Shown in pieces: positions 1 through 8,110 of a DNA stretch of 33,039 nt (position 1 is the stretch's first letter; each line of letters opens with the position of its first letter). The DNA comes from Candidatus Methanomethylophilaceae archaeon. GTDB lineage: Archaea; Thermoplasmatota; Thermoplasmata; Methanomassiliicoccales; Methanomethylophilaceae. The notes beneath the pieces are model-generated. The model saw only the letters and a program-made list of their open reading frames with translations. It searched no databases and was not told the DNA's origin. The stretch is from contig JAFXUX010000024.1 of NCBI GenBank assembly GCA_017524805.1, positions 1 through 33,039 of the forward strand. The letters are read 5' to 3'. Both the position numbers and the translations under genes were made by a program.

Positions 1-801
1 GGTTCCGAAATCGAAGGATTCCATCTGGATCGTGTCTCCGGAAACGGTGGTGTAGTTCTTGAACGAGAGATCGCAGACGATGTTGTTTCCGCTGATCGAG
101 GTCACCTTGAACGTGAGCTTCTCCTTTCCGTCTTCGGGAGCGGCTCCCGCCGGAGAGAAGGTATAGGTCTGTCCTGCGACTGGCATGTTGTTGATGATCA
201 CCATGTTGTCGGTGGAACTCAAGGAGGCCGTGGCTTCCCATCCGTAAACCGTAGTGAACAGGGTTCCCGAATAGGCAATCTTTTTGCCAATATAGAGGCT
301 CTCGAACGCGGTTGCGGGCATGATCTGCGTGACAGGGACGGTGAATCCGCTGAGCGAGGCCGTCTTTGTGGTATCTGCGCCCACATATGCCTGATCGCTG
401 GGGATCATGACCTTGAATTTGTCTCCGACCTTGTGCCCGACGATGGCGTTCTCGAACATCTCGAGCGCTCCGCCGGACCCGATGGTGATGTCCAGAGGGC
501 TGTATGAAGACTTGGCGGTGAAATCGCTGGACTTGGCGACGCTGTCGTCTTCTGCGACGCTCTTCTTGCTCGTGTCGAAAAGGAGCGCGCTGCTGCCGCC
601 TATGTAATCGTAATAAGTTCCCGTGTAATCGACGGTGACAGAATCGCCGTATGCCGCTACTCTGTCCTCGCTTGACGAGAGGTGATCGATAGCGTAAACG
701 CCGAGCACAGCGGCGCACGCAATCAGGAAAAGCGCAAGGCAGACCATGAAAATAGGGTCGTGCTCTTTGCGCTCCTTTGTTTTATTCTCTTCGCCGGCCA
801 T
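1..801 (-). CDS. Membrane-anchored FKBP-type peptidyl-prolyl isomerase (C-terminus off window)
   Basis: The reverse strand is open from an ATG at 801 to the window edge (267 codons), so the C-terminus is missing. A short charged N-terminus is followed by a hydrophobic segment at about residues 18-38, which would act as a signal anchor and place the rest outside the cell. The next part matches the FKBP/SlyD fold: GDSVTVDYTGTY near residue 52, then LDITIGSGG and FENAIVGHKVGDKFKVMIPS, the conserved IG-G-A-E--L-GM-GE-- region. An insert-in-flap-like part follows (VYGWEATA, NNMPVAGQTY in place of the usual NHPLAGKT). The family catalyses prolyl cis-trans isomerisation and acts as a folding chaperone. 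An in-frame ATG at 819 is possible, but the TATA-like box near 831-838 favours 801. Confident in the family, not in the substrates. Confidence 0.85.
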   Translation of the reverse strand, partial: MAGEENKTKERKEHDPIFMVCLALFLIACAAVLGVYAIDHLSSSEDRVAAYGDSVTVDYTGTYYDYIGGSSALLFDTSKKSVAEDDSVAKSSDFTAKSSYSPLDITIGSGGALEMFENAIVGHKVGDKFKVMIPSDQAYVGADTTKTASLSGFTVPVTQIMPATAFESLYIGKKIAYSGTLFTTVYGWEATASLSSTDNMVIINNMPVAGQTYTFSPAGAAPEDGKEKLTFKVTSISGNNIVCDLSFKNYTTVSGDTIQMESFDFGT

Positions 802-955
802 TATAACCGTCGCTCGCATTATGATGACCTTATAAAACATTTATTATCAGAATTAACTGGGAATCTCATTTGCATAGGATGCCAAACGAATCTCAGAGTC
901 TCGGCGAACGGTGCCCAAAAACGTCGAAATAGTGATGGAAATGATTGTCAGGCCA

Positions 956-1573
956 TTAATCCATGGACAAAGAAATTCCGCATCGGCGGATTCTGAACGC
1001 AACCCCATACTTTTCGGCTATTTCCGCGCATTTCCTCTCGGATTCTTCTGGGATATACCCGCCGACGATGGAAACTGTCACCCCTTGGATGGATTTCCTG
1101 CATTCCGCTATGAAATCCAGGACCGCCTGATAAGATTCGATGCCGAATTTGCTGCGGGTGATCTCCAGATATTCCGCGGCATTGGAAGCGTTCAGGCTTA
1201 TCGAGATTCTGTCCACGCATTCCGCGAGCTCTGGGACGATGTCCCTGCCATTTATGAGATTCCCGAGGCCGTTGGTGTCGAGGCGGACCCTTTTGCCAAG
1301 CCTGCTTCTGACCATCCTCATCGATGCGATGAGATCGTCCAGCCTTTCAGTCGGCTCCCCGTAACCGCAGAACACTATCTCATCGGATCCGGATAGGTCC
1401 TTCGTCTCCAGCTCCGCGATCACCTCTTCAGGGGTAGGCTCCTTGTCCAGCCAAAGGCGTTCGGCGTCTCCCAGAGCGTCCGTCCTGTTCCTGACGCAGA
1501 AAACGCATCTGCACGGGCAGCGATTCGTCAGATTGACGTAATATGTCTTCCCGTAGCGGTAGACGATGGTCAT
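956..1573 (-). CDS. Radical SAM protein, TatD-linked type
   Basis: A 205-residue protein with a radical SAM iron-sulfur motif of CxxxCxxC form (C19, C23, C26, with an extra C21) close to the N-terminus. VFCGYGEPTERLDDL corresponds to the GGEP-type SAM-binding stretch, and the later RLDTNG and ISISLNA strands fit a partial TIM barrel. Length and motif spacing match the family described as TatD-associated radical SAM proteins, which are related in layout to QueE-like short radical SAM enzymes. The substrate of that family is unknown to me. No tatD gene lies next to it here: the upstream neighbour is the divergent thiE and the downstream neighbour is the FKBP gene. The start at 1573 gives the shortest sensible leader before the Cys motif. 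Confidence 0.85.
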   Translation of the reverse strand: MTIVYRYGKTYYVNLTNRCPCRCVFCVRNRTDALGDAERLWLDKEPTPEEVIAELETKDLSGSDEIVFCGYGEPTERLDDLIASMRMVRSRLGKRVRLDTNGLGNLINGRDIVPELAECVDRISISLNASNAAEYLEITRSKFGIESYQAVLDFIAECRKSIQGVTVSIVGGYIPEESERKCAEIAEKYGVAFRIRRCGISLSMD

Positions 1574-1643
1574 GAATCATCATCTGGATACGGATAGAAA
1601 GGCTTTGGCATAACGCTATTACCTCAGACTGGCATCCGCTGGC

Positions 1644-2318
1644 ATGTTCGATCTGTACGTTGTGACCGACGCATCGCTTTCGAGGGGGCTTACGGAGGCT
1701 CAGACGGCTGAGTTGGCCTTCAAAGGCGGAGCGGATGCCGTCCAGCTCAGGATGAAAAAGGCCGACGGAAAAGCTATGCTGGAGCAGGCCGACGCCATCA
1801 GGAAATTGGCCGACGATTTCGGCAGATTCTTCATCGTCAACGATAGAGTGGATGTGGCTATGATCTCCGGCGCGGACGGGGTGCATCTCGGCCAATCTGA
1901 CCTGCCTGTGGCGAGAGCGAGAGAGATCATGGGCGAATCCGCCATAATCGGGGCTTCGGTCAGCACTCTGGAACAGGCTCAGAAAGCGGAGGAGGACGGC
2001 GCGGATTACGTCGGGGTCGGCTCTATATTCACGACGGCCACAAAGCCCGATGCCAATCAGGCCATCGGATTGGACCCTTTGTTCAAGATATCCCACAGCA
2101 TAGGCATCCCGGCGGTAGCCATCGGAGGGATAAACCGCGGCAACATCCAGGATGTGATCAGGGCTGGCGCCGATTCCGCGGCGGTCGTATCTGCGGCTGT
2201 CGGGCAGCCAGACATCCCAAGCGCAGTCCACGAGCTCAGAGATCTTATCCTCAAGGTCAGGCCGCATGTCGCAGCCGATGCCAGAGGGGATTCGCTGAAC
2301 AGGAAGCTCATGATCTGA
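1644..2318 (+). CDS. thiE: Thiamine-phosphate synthase
   Basis: A 224-residue TIM-barrel enzyme that joins HMP-pyrophosphate and HET-phosphate to give thiamine monophosphate in the cytoplasm. Seen directly: LYVVTD at the N-terminus, AVQLRMKKAD (strand 2, pyrophosphate site), FIVNDRVDVA, GADGVHLGQSDLP, IGASVSTLEQA, YVGVGSIFTTATKPDA (normally GPIF-T-TK-DA) and the phosphate-binding AIGGI. Length is normal for ThiE. The gene stands alone, divergent from the radical SAM gene, and its end overlaps the convergent methyltransferase by 11 nt. The 70-nt upstream gap is too short for a thi-box riboswitch. The C-terminal residues after about 205 look like an unconserved tail. Confidence 0.95.
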   Translation: MFDLYVVTDASLSRGLTEAQTAELAFKGGADAVQLRMKKADGKAMLEQADAIRKLADDFGRFFIVNDRVDVAMISGADGVHLGQSDLPVARAREIMGESAIIGASVSTLEQAQKAEEDGADYVGVGSIFTTATKPDANQAIGLDPLFKISHSIGIPAVAIGGINRGNIQDVIRAGADSAAVVSAAVGQPDIPSAVHELRDLILKVRPHVAADARGDSLNRKLMI

Positions 2319-2886
2319 GCGGCTTCCTAAGAAGGCATTCCGCGCGGGATCTTACGGTACCGAACCTGGTGGGCTCATCCTTTCTCACGGAAGAAACGGC
2401 TTCCATGGTCGGGAACAGGGCGAGGAGACCTTCCGCGTCGAAATACCTGTAGAAGAATCCGTCGCCTCTCGCTCCGGAACGCATATCGTCGGGCGTGAAA
2501 CATCTGGCAAAAAGATATCCTCCCGGAGCCAAAACCCTTTCCAACTCTTTTGCCGCCTTCTCCAGCTTCCCGTCCTCCAGATTCTCAAGAACGTGGACCG
2601 CCGTGACATAATCGAAAGACCCGTCCTGGAATGGCAATTCGGATGCGTCTGAAACCAAAAAATCGGCTTCTGGGTATAGTTCCTCGCATTTTCCGATGGC
2701 AACGGGCGAGAAATCCACCCCGACCACGCGGAAACCGGCGTCCAAAAGGGTCGAGACCGTCTTGCCGTTGCCGCAGCCGACATCCAGAGCTTTGCCGGAG
2801 CACGGGATCGGAATGCCTGAATTGCCTCTCCATGCCCGGGAATTCCCGCGGTAGAAGGCGTCCCACAGCTCTTTTTGTCCCATCAT
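2308..2886 (-). CDS. Class I SAM-dependent methyltransferase
   Basis: A 192-residue protein with a clear Rossmann-type methyltransferase core. Motif I is ALDVGCGNGKT, followed by RVVGVDFSPVAI with the acidic residue that binds the SAM ribose, DASELPFQDGSFDYV, and LERVLAPGGYLF, the usual post-IV strand. This layout fits the Methyltransf_11 (UbiE/Coq5-like) group; the substrate cannot be told. The start is taken at the ATG at 2886, which overlaps the TGA of the upstream gene (ATGATG), with a GGGAAGGG purine stretch just before it. A second ATG at 2883 is equally possible. The tight overlap with the HEPN-motif gene implies co-translation from one mRNA. Confidence 0.85.
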   Translation of the reverse strand: MMGQKELWDAFYRGNSRAWRGNSGIPIPCSGKALDVGCGNGKTVSTLLDAGFRVVGVDFSPVAIGKCEELYPEADFLVSDASELPFQDGSFDYVTAVHVLENLEDGKLEKAAKELERVLAPGGYLFARCFTPDDMRSGARGDGFFYRYFDAEGLLALFPTMEAVSSVRKDEPTRFGTVRSRAECLLRKPLRS

Positions 2887-3500
2887 CCCTTCCCGCAGAC
2901 GGATGACATCCATCTGAACGTAAGCATGGCGACCTCCGACGACAGCGAGACGTACGTGTGCGGAGGGCCTTTCATCATCCTTTCCGGGCGCATGGAGATC
3001 TTCAGGTCATCCAGGACGAACACGTCGGATCTGTCGGAAACGGCGTTGTTGTGGACTACGAGATTCCTCATGAGAAGGATCTTCTCCCATCTTCCGAGAT
3101 CGTCTTCCCCTATGTATCCGAGCTCGGCAGACGCGGTTATGATGTCGCGGAGATACATCCTGCCACCTTTCTCGGCCGCCTTCTCCCTGACCGGGGAGCC
3201 TTTGAGCAGCCTCATGCAGTCCCTCGCGCCTTTTTCGGCGGAGGACATGGCGTTGACGAAAAGATTCCTGGTGGAGACCACGATCCTGTCTACCATTTCG
3301 TCCTCGGTGCCTTCCTGGCCCTGCCAGACGCTCTCGTAGAACCCTATGATCTCAAGGGTCATCACAGCCTGGTTGTGCATGTTCCAGAAGCATACCGGGC
3401 GCGGATCGTCCTCCCTGTCGGCTATCTTCGACTCGGCGATGGCGGCTATCCTCGCCGTTTCGGCCGCGAATGCCTCTATGCGTTCGGTGACGGTCCCCAT
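2883..3500 (-). CDS. HEPN-motif protein of unknown function
   Basis: A mainly helical protein of 205 residues when started at the ATG at 3500; a longer start at 3521 is open. I do not recognise a named family. Residues 145-150 read RNLVVH, which fits the R-polar-x3-H motif of HEPN domains, placed after a long helix as in MNT/HEPN and DUF86-type proteins. HEPN proteins are often metal-independent RNases or nucleotidyltransferase partners, but no nucleotidyltransferase gene is next to it. A methyltransferase overlaps its stop instead. The start at 3500 fits an AT-rich promoter element near 3530-3540 with a very short leader. The HEPN assignment rests on one motif and predicted helicity and is tentative. 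Confidence 0.6.
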   Translation of the reverse strand: MGTVTERIEAFAAETARIAAIAESKIADREDDPRPVCFWNMHNQAVMTLEIIGFYESVWQGQEGTEDEMVDRIVVSTRNLFVNAMSSAEKGARDCMRLLKGSPVREKAAEKGGRMYLRDIITASAELGYIGEDDLGRWEKILLMRNLVVHNNAVSDRSDVFVLDDLKISMRPERMMKGPPHTYVSLSSEVAMLTFRWMSSVCGKG

Positions 3501-3540
3501 GGAAGTTCTCCGCCGAAGCATCAGCGACCAGTTATATCAA

Positions 3541-3578
3541 TTTAATATAGACGTTAGACGCTAAACCGCCTCCAGGAG
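3541..3578 (+). promoter_or_regulatory. TATA-like box and Shine-Dalgarno for the paaK operon
   Basis: TTTAATATAG at 3541-3550 would place transcription start near 3570. AGGAG at 3574-3578 lies 8 nt before the ATG at 3587. The region is shared with the divergent HEPN-motif gene, whose own AT-rich element overlaps it. Confidence 0.5.
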
Positions 3579-3586
3579 AGCGAGCA

Positions 3587-4885
3587 ATGTTCTGGAACAC
3601 AAAGATCGAATGCATGCAGAAGGAGGATCTCAGGAAACTCCAATACCGTGAGCTCAAATCATTGGTAAACAACCTGTATTCGTTCAACAGATTCTATCAC
3701 GATAGGATGAAAGAGCAGAATGTCCACCCCGACGACATCACCTGCCTCTCCGACGTATCCAAGCTTCCTTTCATGTACAAGCAGGACCTGAGGGACAACT
3801 ACCCCACCAACATGTTCACCGCGTCCAATTCCGAGGTCGTCAGATATCATGTTTCATCCGGTACCACCGGAAAGCCGACCCTCGTAGGTTACACCCGCAA
3901 CGACCTCGATTACTGGACCGAAGCCCTCGCCAGATCTCTGACTTCCGTCGGCATAGGGGCCGACGACACCATGCAGATTTCCTATGGGTATGGGCTTTTC
4001 ACCGGCGGTCTGGGCCTGCATTACGGCGCCGAGAAAGTAGGGGCCACCGTGCTTCCCTCCGGGACCGGAGGAACCGAACGCCAGGTCGAGCTCATCAAAG
4101 ACCTCGGAGTCACGGCGATCGCGTGCACCCCGTCATATCTGGTCCACATCGGAGACGTGGCGAAGAGGATGGGCGTCGACATACGCAGGGATACCAAGCT
4201 CAGAAAGGCCGTCCTCGGAGCGGAGCCCTGGTCCGACAACATGAGGAAGCACATCGAAGAGACGATGGGCGTGAGAGCCTACGACATTTACGGGACGTCG
4301 GAGATGGCCGGCCCCATGTTCACGGAATGCGAGGAGAGGAATGGGATCCACATGGCCGGGGACATCGTCTACTGCGAAATCATCGACCCGGATTCCGGCG
4401 AGGTTCTGGAGGAAGGTCAGAAAGGAGAGCTCGTCGTCACGATGCTCAAGAAAGAGGCCATGCCGATGATCCGCTACAGGATCAAGGACATCACTTCCCT
4501 GAGCACCGAAGAATGCGCTTGCGGGCGCACATCCCCCAGGATATCGAGGATCTCCGGACGTTCAGACGACATGCTTATCATACGCGGGATCAATGTGTTC
4601 CCATCGCAGATAGAGTACACCCTGCTCCGCATCCCCGAGCTGGCTGGCCATTACATGATCTACGTCACCAGGGAAGGGGCCCTTGACAGGCTTCTGATCC
4701 AGGTGGAGATCAAAGAGGAAGCATTCAGCGACAAGATCGAGGACATGAACAGGCTCAGGTCCCGCGTCGAGGCAGAGCTGAAGAGATACCTCAACATAGC
4801 GGCCGAAGTGGAGCTCAAGGCTCCTGGCGAACTTCCGAGGTTCGAGAGCAAGGCAAAGAGAGTGATCGACAAGAGGGTGATCTGA
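3587..4885 (+). CDS. Phenylacetate-CoA ligase (PaaK family)
   Basis: A 432-residue adenylate-forming enzyme, normal length for PaaK. Seen: the P-loop SSGTTGKPT at residues 90-98, the YDIYGTSEMAGP motif near 235-245 and the C-terminal SGRSDDMLIIRGINVFPSQIE, the PaaK-type hinge and C-domain. These enzymes convert an aryl acetate, ATP and CoA into aryl-acetyl-CoA, AMP and pyrophosphate. In methanogens such ligases are commonly linked to indolepyruvate ferredoxin oxidoreductase and to salvage of aryl acids into aromatic amino acids; that oxidoreductase is not in this window. The gene leads an operon: its TGA shares one base with the ATG of the ACT gene. Substrate preference (phenyl-, hydroxyphenyl- or indoleacetate) is not readable from the sequence. 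Confidence 0.92.
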   Translation: MFWNTKIECMQKEDLRKLQYRELKSLVNNLYSFNRFYHDRMKEQNVHPDDITCLSDVSKLPFMYKQDLRDNYPTNMFTASNSEVVRYHVSSGTTGKPTLVGYTRNDLDYWTEALARSLTSVGIGADDTMQISYGYGLFTGGLGLHYGAEKVGATVLPSGTGGTERQVELIKDLGVTAIACTPSYLVHIGDVAKRMGVDIRRDTKLRKAVLGAEPWSDNMRKHIEETMGVRAYDIYGTSEMAGPMFTECEERNGIHMAGDIVYCEIIDPDSGEVLEEGQKGELVVTMLKKEAMPMIRYRIKDITSLSTEECACGRTSPRISRISGRSDDMLIIRGINVFPSQIEYTLLRIPELAGHYMIYVTREGALDRLLIQVEIKEEAFSDKIEDMNRLRSRVEAELKRYLNIAAEVELKAPGELPRFESKAKRVIDKRVI

Positions 4886-5310
4886 TGGCAGACAGCATAA
4901 TAGAGCAGCTTTCCATATTCGTGAACAACGAGCCCGGGCGCCTCGCGTACGTCGCGTCCGTTCTGAAAGAATGCGGCATCAACATGCACGCGTTCAACCT
5001 CGCCGAATCCACCGATTTCGGCATTCTGAGAGCTATAGTAGACGACCCCGAGGAGGCATATCGCAAACTCAAGGAGAAGGGGATCATCGTGAAGAAGACC
5101 GAGGTCATCGCGGTCTCCATCGAGGACACTCCCGGAGCTCTCTTCGCGGCCGCGGATGCCTTCGGCAAAGCGGGGATCAACATCGAGTACGGATACGCAT
5201 ACTCCGGAAAGAAGGCTTCCGTGTTCTACATGAGGGTCAACGACCCCCAGAAAGCGGTGGATCTTCTGAAAAGCAAAGGCATCAGCCTGGTAACCAGCGG
5301 GGAAATCTGA
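4885..5310 (+). CDS. Tandem ACT-domain protein
   Basis: A 141-residue protein made of two ACT domains. The first is residues 5-70 (LSIFVNNEPGRLAYVASVL, then INMHAFNLAES) and the second 72-141 (IAVSIEDTPGALFAAADAF, then INIEYGYAYS). Each has the ligand-loop pattern N/D-x-PG-L. ACT domains bind amino acids or similar small ligands. A stand-alone double-ACT protein next to PaaK is a recurrent arrangement and is usually read as a sensor or allosteric partner of aryl-acid metabolism; that role is inference. Both ends of the gene overlap neighbours by one base (TGATG), so it is translationally coupled to PaaK upstream and the EF-Tu-like gene downstream. Confidence 0.9.
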   Translation: MADSIIEQLSIFVNNEPGRLAYVASVLKECGINMHAFNLAESTDFGILRAIVDDPEEAYRKLKEKGIIVKKTEVIAVSIEDTPGALFAAADAFGKAGINIEYGYAYSGKKASVFYMRVNDPQKAVDLLKSKGISLVTSGEI

Positions 5311-6272
5311 TGGGAAACCTGAACATCGCTGTGCTTGGGGCAAAGGATTTCGCCGGGAAGATCGGAAAGAAAGGCACCGTCACGGACATGACCTTCTACG
5401 ATTACAAGGAAGGCCACGACTCCTTCACGCTGATAGAGCCCTCGAAATACCCTGAGAAGCTCTCGTCGCTGTTCTATTCGGTGGCAATGTCCGAATTCGG
5501 GATCCTCGTGGTGGATGGCATAGACGCCTCTCTGGGAGAGACCATCGTCATGGCCGATGCGCTGGGTCTGAGCAGAGGATGGCTCATCCTCAGGAACTAC
5601 ATCCAGCCCGAGCAGGTAAAGCCGCTTCTCGCCGGGACCGCCCTCGAAGGCTATGAGATCCGCGAGGATGACCCCATAAAGCTCCGCGAAGAGCTGATTG
5701 CCCTGGCCAAAGCCGAAGCCAAGCAGCCCGGCGAAAGCAGCTGCGGCTCCTGCCCGGTAGACTCCCATTTCAACGTGAAAGGGGTCGGGACCGTCATCCT
5801 CGGCTCCGTCATAGACGGATATTTCAGGAAGCACGACAAGATGACCGTGTTCCCGGTGAAGAAGGAAGTGATCCTCAAATCCATCCAGAAGCACGACATC
5901 GACGCCGACGACGGGGTCAAAGGGGACCATGTGGGCCTCGCCCTCCGCGGCATAGAGTCCGACGAGCTGGACAGGGGATTCGTCGTCACCACCGACCCTT
6001 CGGTGAAGATGAGCAGATCCGTGAAAGGGAAGGTGTCCCTGGTGAAATACTGGGGCGCACCCCTCAAAGAGGGAATGGTCATCCACCTCGGACACTGGAT
6101 GCAGATGATTCCGTGCAGGATAACGTCGGTGGACAACGGCTCGGATTTCAGGTCGGCGGAAGTCGCGTTCGATCTGGACTCCGACATGATCCACAAGCCC
6201 GGCGACAGGGCAATAATCATGTACCTGGAAGGCGGCAAGCTCAGGGTGGCCGGGTCGGTAGTCCTTCCCTGA
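5310..6272 (+). CDS. EF-Tu/SelB-like pseudo-GTPase
   Basis: A 320-residue protein with the layout of a translational GTPase but without the GTPase motifs. The N-terminal domain (about 1-135) keeps the fold signature IAVLG and ILVVDGIDASLGETIVMADALGL. However, the P-loop is GAKDFAGKI (10-18) instead of GHVDHGK[ST], the DxPGH switch is replaced by EPSKYPEK (43-50), and the NKxD site reads LRNY (94-97). Domain II is well preserved (SHFNVKGVGTVILGSV, 152-167) and SelB-like, followed by a third beta-barrel domain. It probably binds neither GTP nor hydrolyses it, and could bind an aminoacyl-tRNA or another RNA or protein partner. Similar proteins in methanogens are annotated as EF-Tu domain 2 proteins. 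It is the last gene of the PaaK-ACT operon. Confidence 0.85.
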   Translation: MGNLNIAVLGAKDFAGKIGKKGTVTDMTFYDYKEGHDSFTLIEPSKYPEKLSSLFYSVAMSEFGILVVDGIDASLGETIVMADALGLSRGWLILRNYIQPEQVKPLLAGTALEGYEIREDDPIKLREELIALAKAEAKQPGESSCGSCPVDSHFNVKGVGTVILGSVIDGYFRKHDKMTVFPVKKEVILKSIQKHDIDADDGVKGDHVGLALRGIESDELDRGFVVTTDPSVKMSRSVKGKVSLVKYWGAPLKEGMVIHLGHWMQMIPCRITSVDNGSDFRSAEVAFDLDSDMIHKPGDRAIIMYLEGGKLRVAGSVVLP

Positions 6273-6282
6273 AACCATTCCT

Positions 6283-6315
6283 CCGCGTCCGGATCCGGGG
6301 CGCGGGGACCTTTTT
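6283..6315 (+). terminator. Hairpin and T-run after the paaK operon
   Basis: CCGCG at 6283-6287 can pair with CGCGG at 6301-6305 around a GC-rich loop that is itself palindromic (TCCGGATCCGG). A T5 run follows at 6311-6315. It lies between the convergent EF-Tu-like and ABC genes. Confidence 0.45.
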
Positions 6316-6322
6316 CCATTAT

Positions 6323-8110
6323 TCAGTCGCAGTTCTCGAACTGGCTGTCGTAGAGCTCCCTGTAGAATCCGCCTCTGTCCAGAAGCTCCTGGTGGGTACC
6401 TCTCTCGATGACATTCCCGTCCTTCACCACCAGTATGAGGTCGGCGCCCATTATAGTGGACAGCCTGTGGGCTATGACGAATGACGTGCGGCCTTCCATG
6501 AGCCTGTCCATCGCTTCCTGGATGTGCCTTTCGGTCCTGGTGTCCACCGAGCTGGTGGCCTCGTCTAGAATGAGGATCGGCGCGTCCCTGACCAGCGCCC
6601 TGGCGATGGTCAGCTGCTGCTTCTGGCCGGCCGAAAGAGAATCCGCATCGGAGATATAGGTATCATATCCCATCGGAAGGGACTCCACATAGGTTTTTAT
6701 CCCGACCGCTTCGCAGGCCGCCTCCAGCTCCTCCTGGGTCACGTCGCTGCTGAAAACGATGTTCTCCCTGATGGTGCCGTTGAACAGCCAGACGTCCTGC
6801 AGGACCATGCAGAACATCTCGTGTATCTGGGAGCGCTTGATGTCCCTGAGGCTGATGCCGTCTATCCTGATGTCCCCCGAATCGGTCTCGTAGAAGCGCA
6901 TCAGCAGGTTGGCGATGGTGGTCTTCCCGGAGCCGGTGGGCCCGACGATGGCGATCTTCTGTCCCGGCTCGACGGTCAGGCTCAAGCCGTGGATGATCTC
7001 CTTCCCTTCCTCATAGGAGAAACGCACCCCGTCGAATTCCACCCTTCCCTCGATGTTCTCCGGCATGTCTGCCTTGCCGCTCTCATCCCCCATCTCCGGG
7101 GCATCCAGGATCTCGAAGACCCTCTCTGCGGATGCCGCCACGGTCTGGAGGTTGGAAATGGAGCTGGACATGTGCTCGAGGGGGGCGCTGAACTCCTTCA
7201 CGTAGATTATGAAAGCAGTGACCACGCCGTAGGAGATGTCGCCGGCGAGGATGAGCATCGAGCCCATGATGCACACCACGACGTAGCTTATGTTGGAGAC
7301 GAACCCGGTTATCTGGGGCATAGCTCCGGAGAGGAACCTTGCGTTCAGGGAGCTGACGTAAAGACTGTCGTTTATCTCGCAGAAATCCTCCCTGACCTTC
7401 TTCTTGCCGTTGTAAGCGCTGACGATGTCCATGCCGTAATAGGTCTCCTCGATGAGGGTGTTGATCCTCCCAAGGTCTCTGGACTGCCTCTTGAAGTACT
7501 TCTGCGACCGGCGGACCAGGATGAGGACGGCGAAGAAGCCCAGCAGGGCCGGGATTATGGACACGATGGCCAGACGCCACTCGGTGATCAGCATCATGGC
7601 CAGCGAGCCTATTATCATCGTCACTGCGGTGATCAGATTGGAGATGCTGTTGGCGGACTGGTTGCGGATGGTGTCCGTATCGTTGGTGATCCTGCTCATC
7701 ACGTCGCCGGTCTTCAGCTTGTCCAGGAATCCCAGCGGTATACGGGTTATCTTCGAGCTGAGGTCCTTCCTCATGTAATTCCCGTTGTATTCGGAGGCGG
7801 AAGGGATGATTATGGTCGAAACCGACTTCAGAATGGCGGCTACCGAGTACAGCACCAGCAGGATTATGATGCCGTTCGCGACCGCCGCCAAATCCATCAC
7901 TGCCGACGTGCCTATGCCCGCGGAGATCTCGTCGGTGACGGTTTTCAGATACTGGGGGGCGACGAGCGTGATCAGAGATGCGAAGAATGAGATCAGTATC
8001 CCCGCATAGATGGGATAGCGGTACTTCCCGATGTAGACAAACAGACGGGCTACCGTGCTCCAGAGGCTGTTGGCCTTCTCGTACTTCGCCCAGCGGGGCT
8101 CGACGCTCAT
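6323..8110 (-). CDS. ABC exporter subunit with the catalytic NBD (pair 1)
   Basis: A 595-residue half-transporter of the multidrug/lipid type (ABCB-like): six membrane helices in residues 25-310, then a nucleotide-binding domain. Walker A is GPTGSGKTT (390-398). Walker B is ILILDEATSS with catalytic E517 present. The signature is LSAGQ (492-496), with Ala in place of the first Gly. The start at 8110 overlaps the TGA of the upstream subunit gene in an ATGA, which rules out the longer upstream reading. With the partner gene it should form a heterodimeric exporter whose only fully competent site pairs this Walker A/B with the partner LSGGQ. The substrate is unknown. Confidence 0.93.
   Translation of the reverse strand: MSVEPRWAKYEKANSLWSTVARLFVYIGKYRYPIYAGILISFFASLITLVAPQYLKTVTDEISAGIGTSAVMDLAAVANGIIILLVLYSVAAILKSVSTIIIPSASEYNGNYMRKDLSSKITRIPLGFLDKLKTGDVMSRITNDTDTIRNQSANSISNLITAVTMIIGSLAMMLITEWRLAIVSIIPALLGFFAVLILVRRSQKYFKRQSRDLGRINTLIEETYYGMDIVSAYNGKKKVREDFCEINDSLYVSSLNARFLSGAMPQITGFVSNISYVVVCIMGSMLILAGDISYGVVTAFIIYVKEFSAPLEHMSSSISNLQTVAASAERVFEILDAPEMGDESGKADMPENIEGRVEFDGVRFSYEEGKEIIHGLSLTVEPGQKIAIVGPTGSGKTTIANLLMRFYETDSGDIRIDGISLRDIKRSQIHEMFCMVLQDVWLFNGTIRENIVFSSDVTQEELEAACEAVGIKTYVESLPMGYDTYISDADSLSAGQKQQLTIARALVRDAPILILDEATSSVDTRTERHIQEAMDRLMEGRTSFVIAHRLSTIMGADLILVVKDGNVIERGTHQELLDRGGFYRELYDSQFENCD

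Noticed and set aside
1574-1643. TPP riboswitch upstream of thiE
   Set aside because: The gap is only 70 nt and I see no thi-box sequences.
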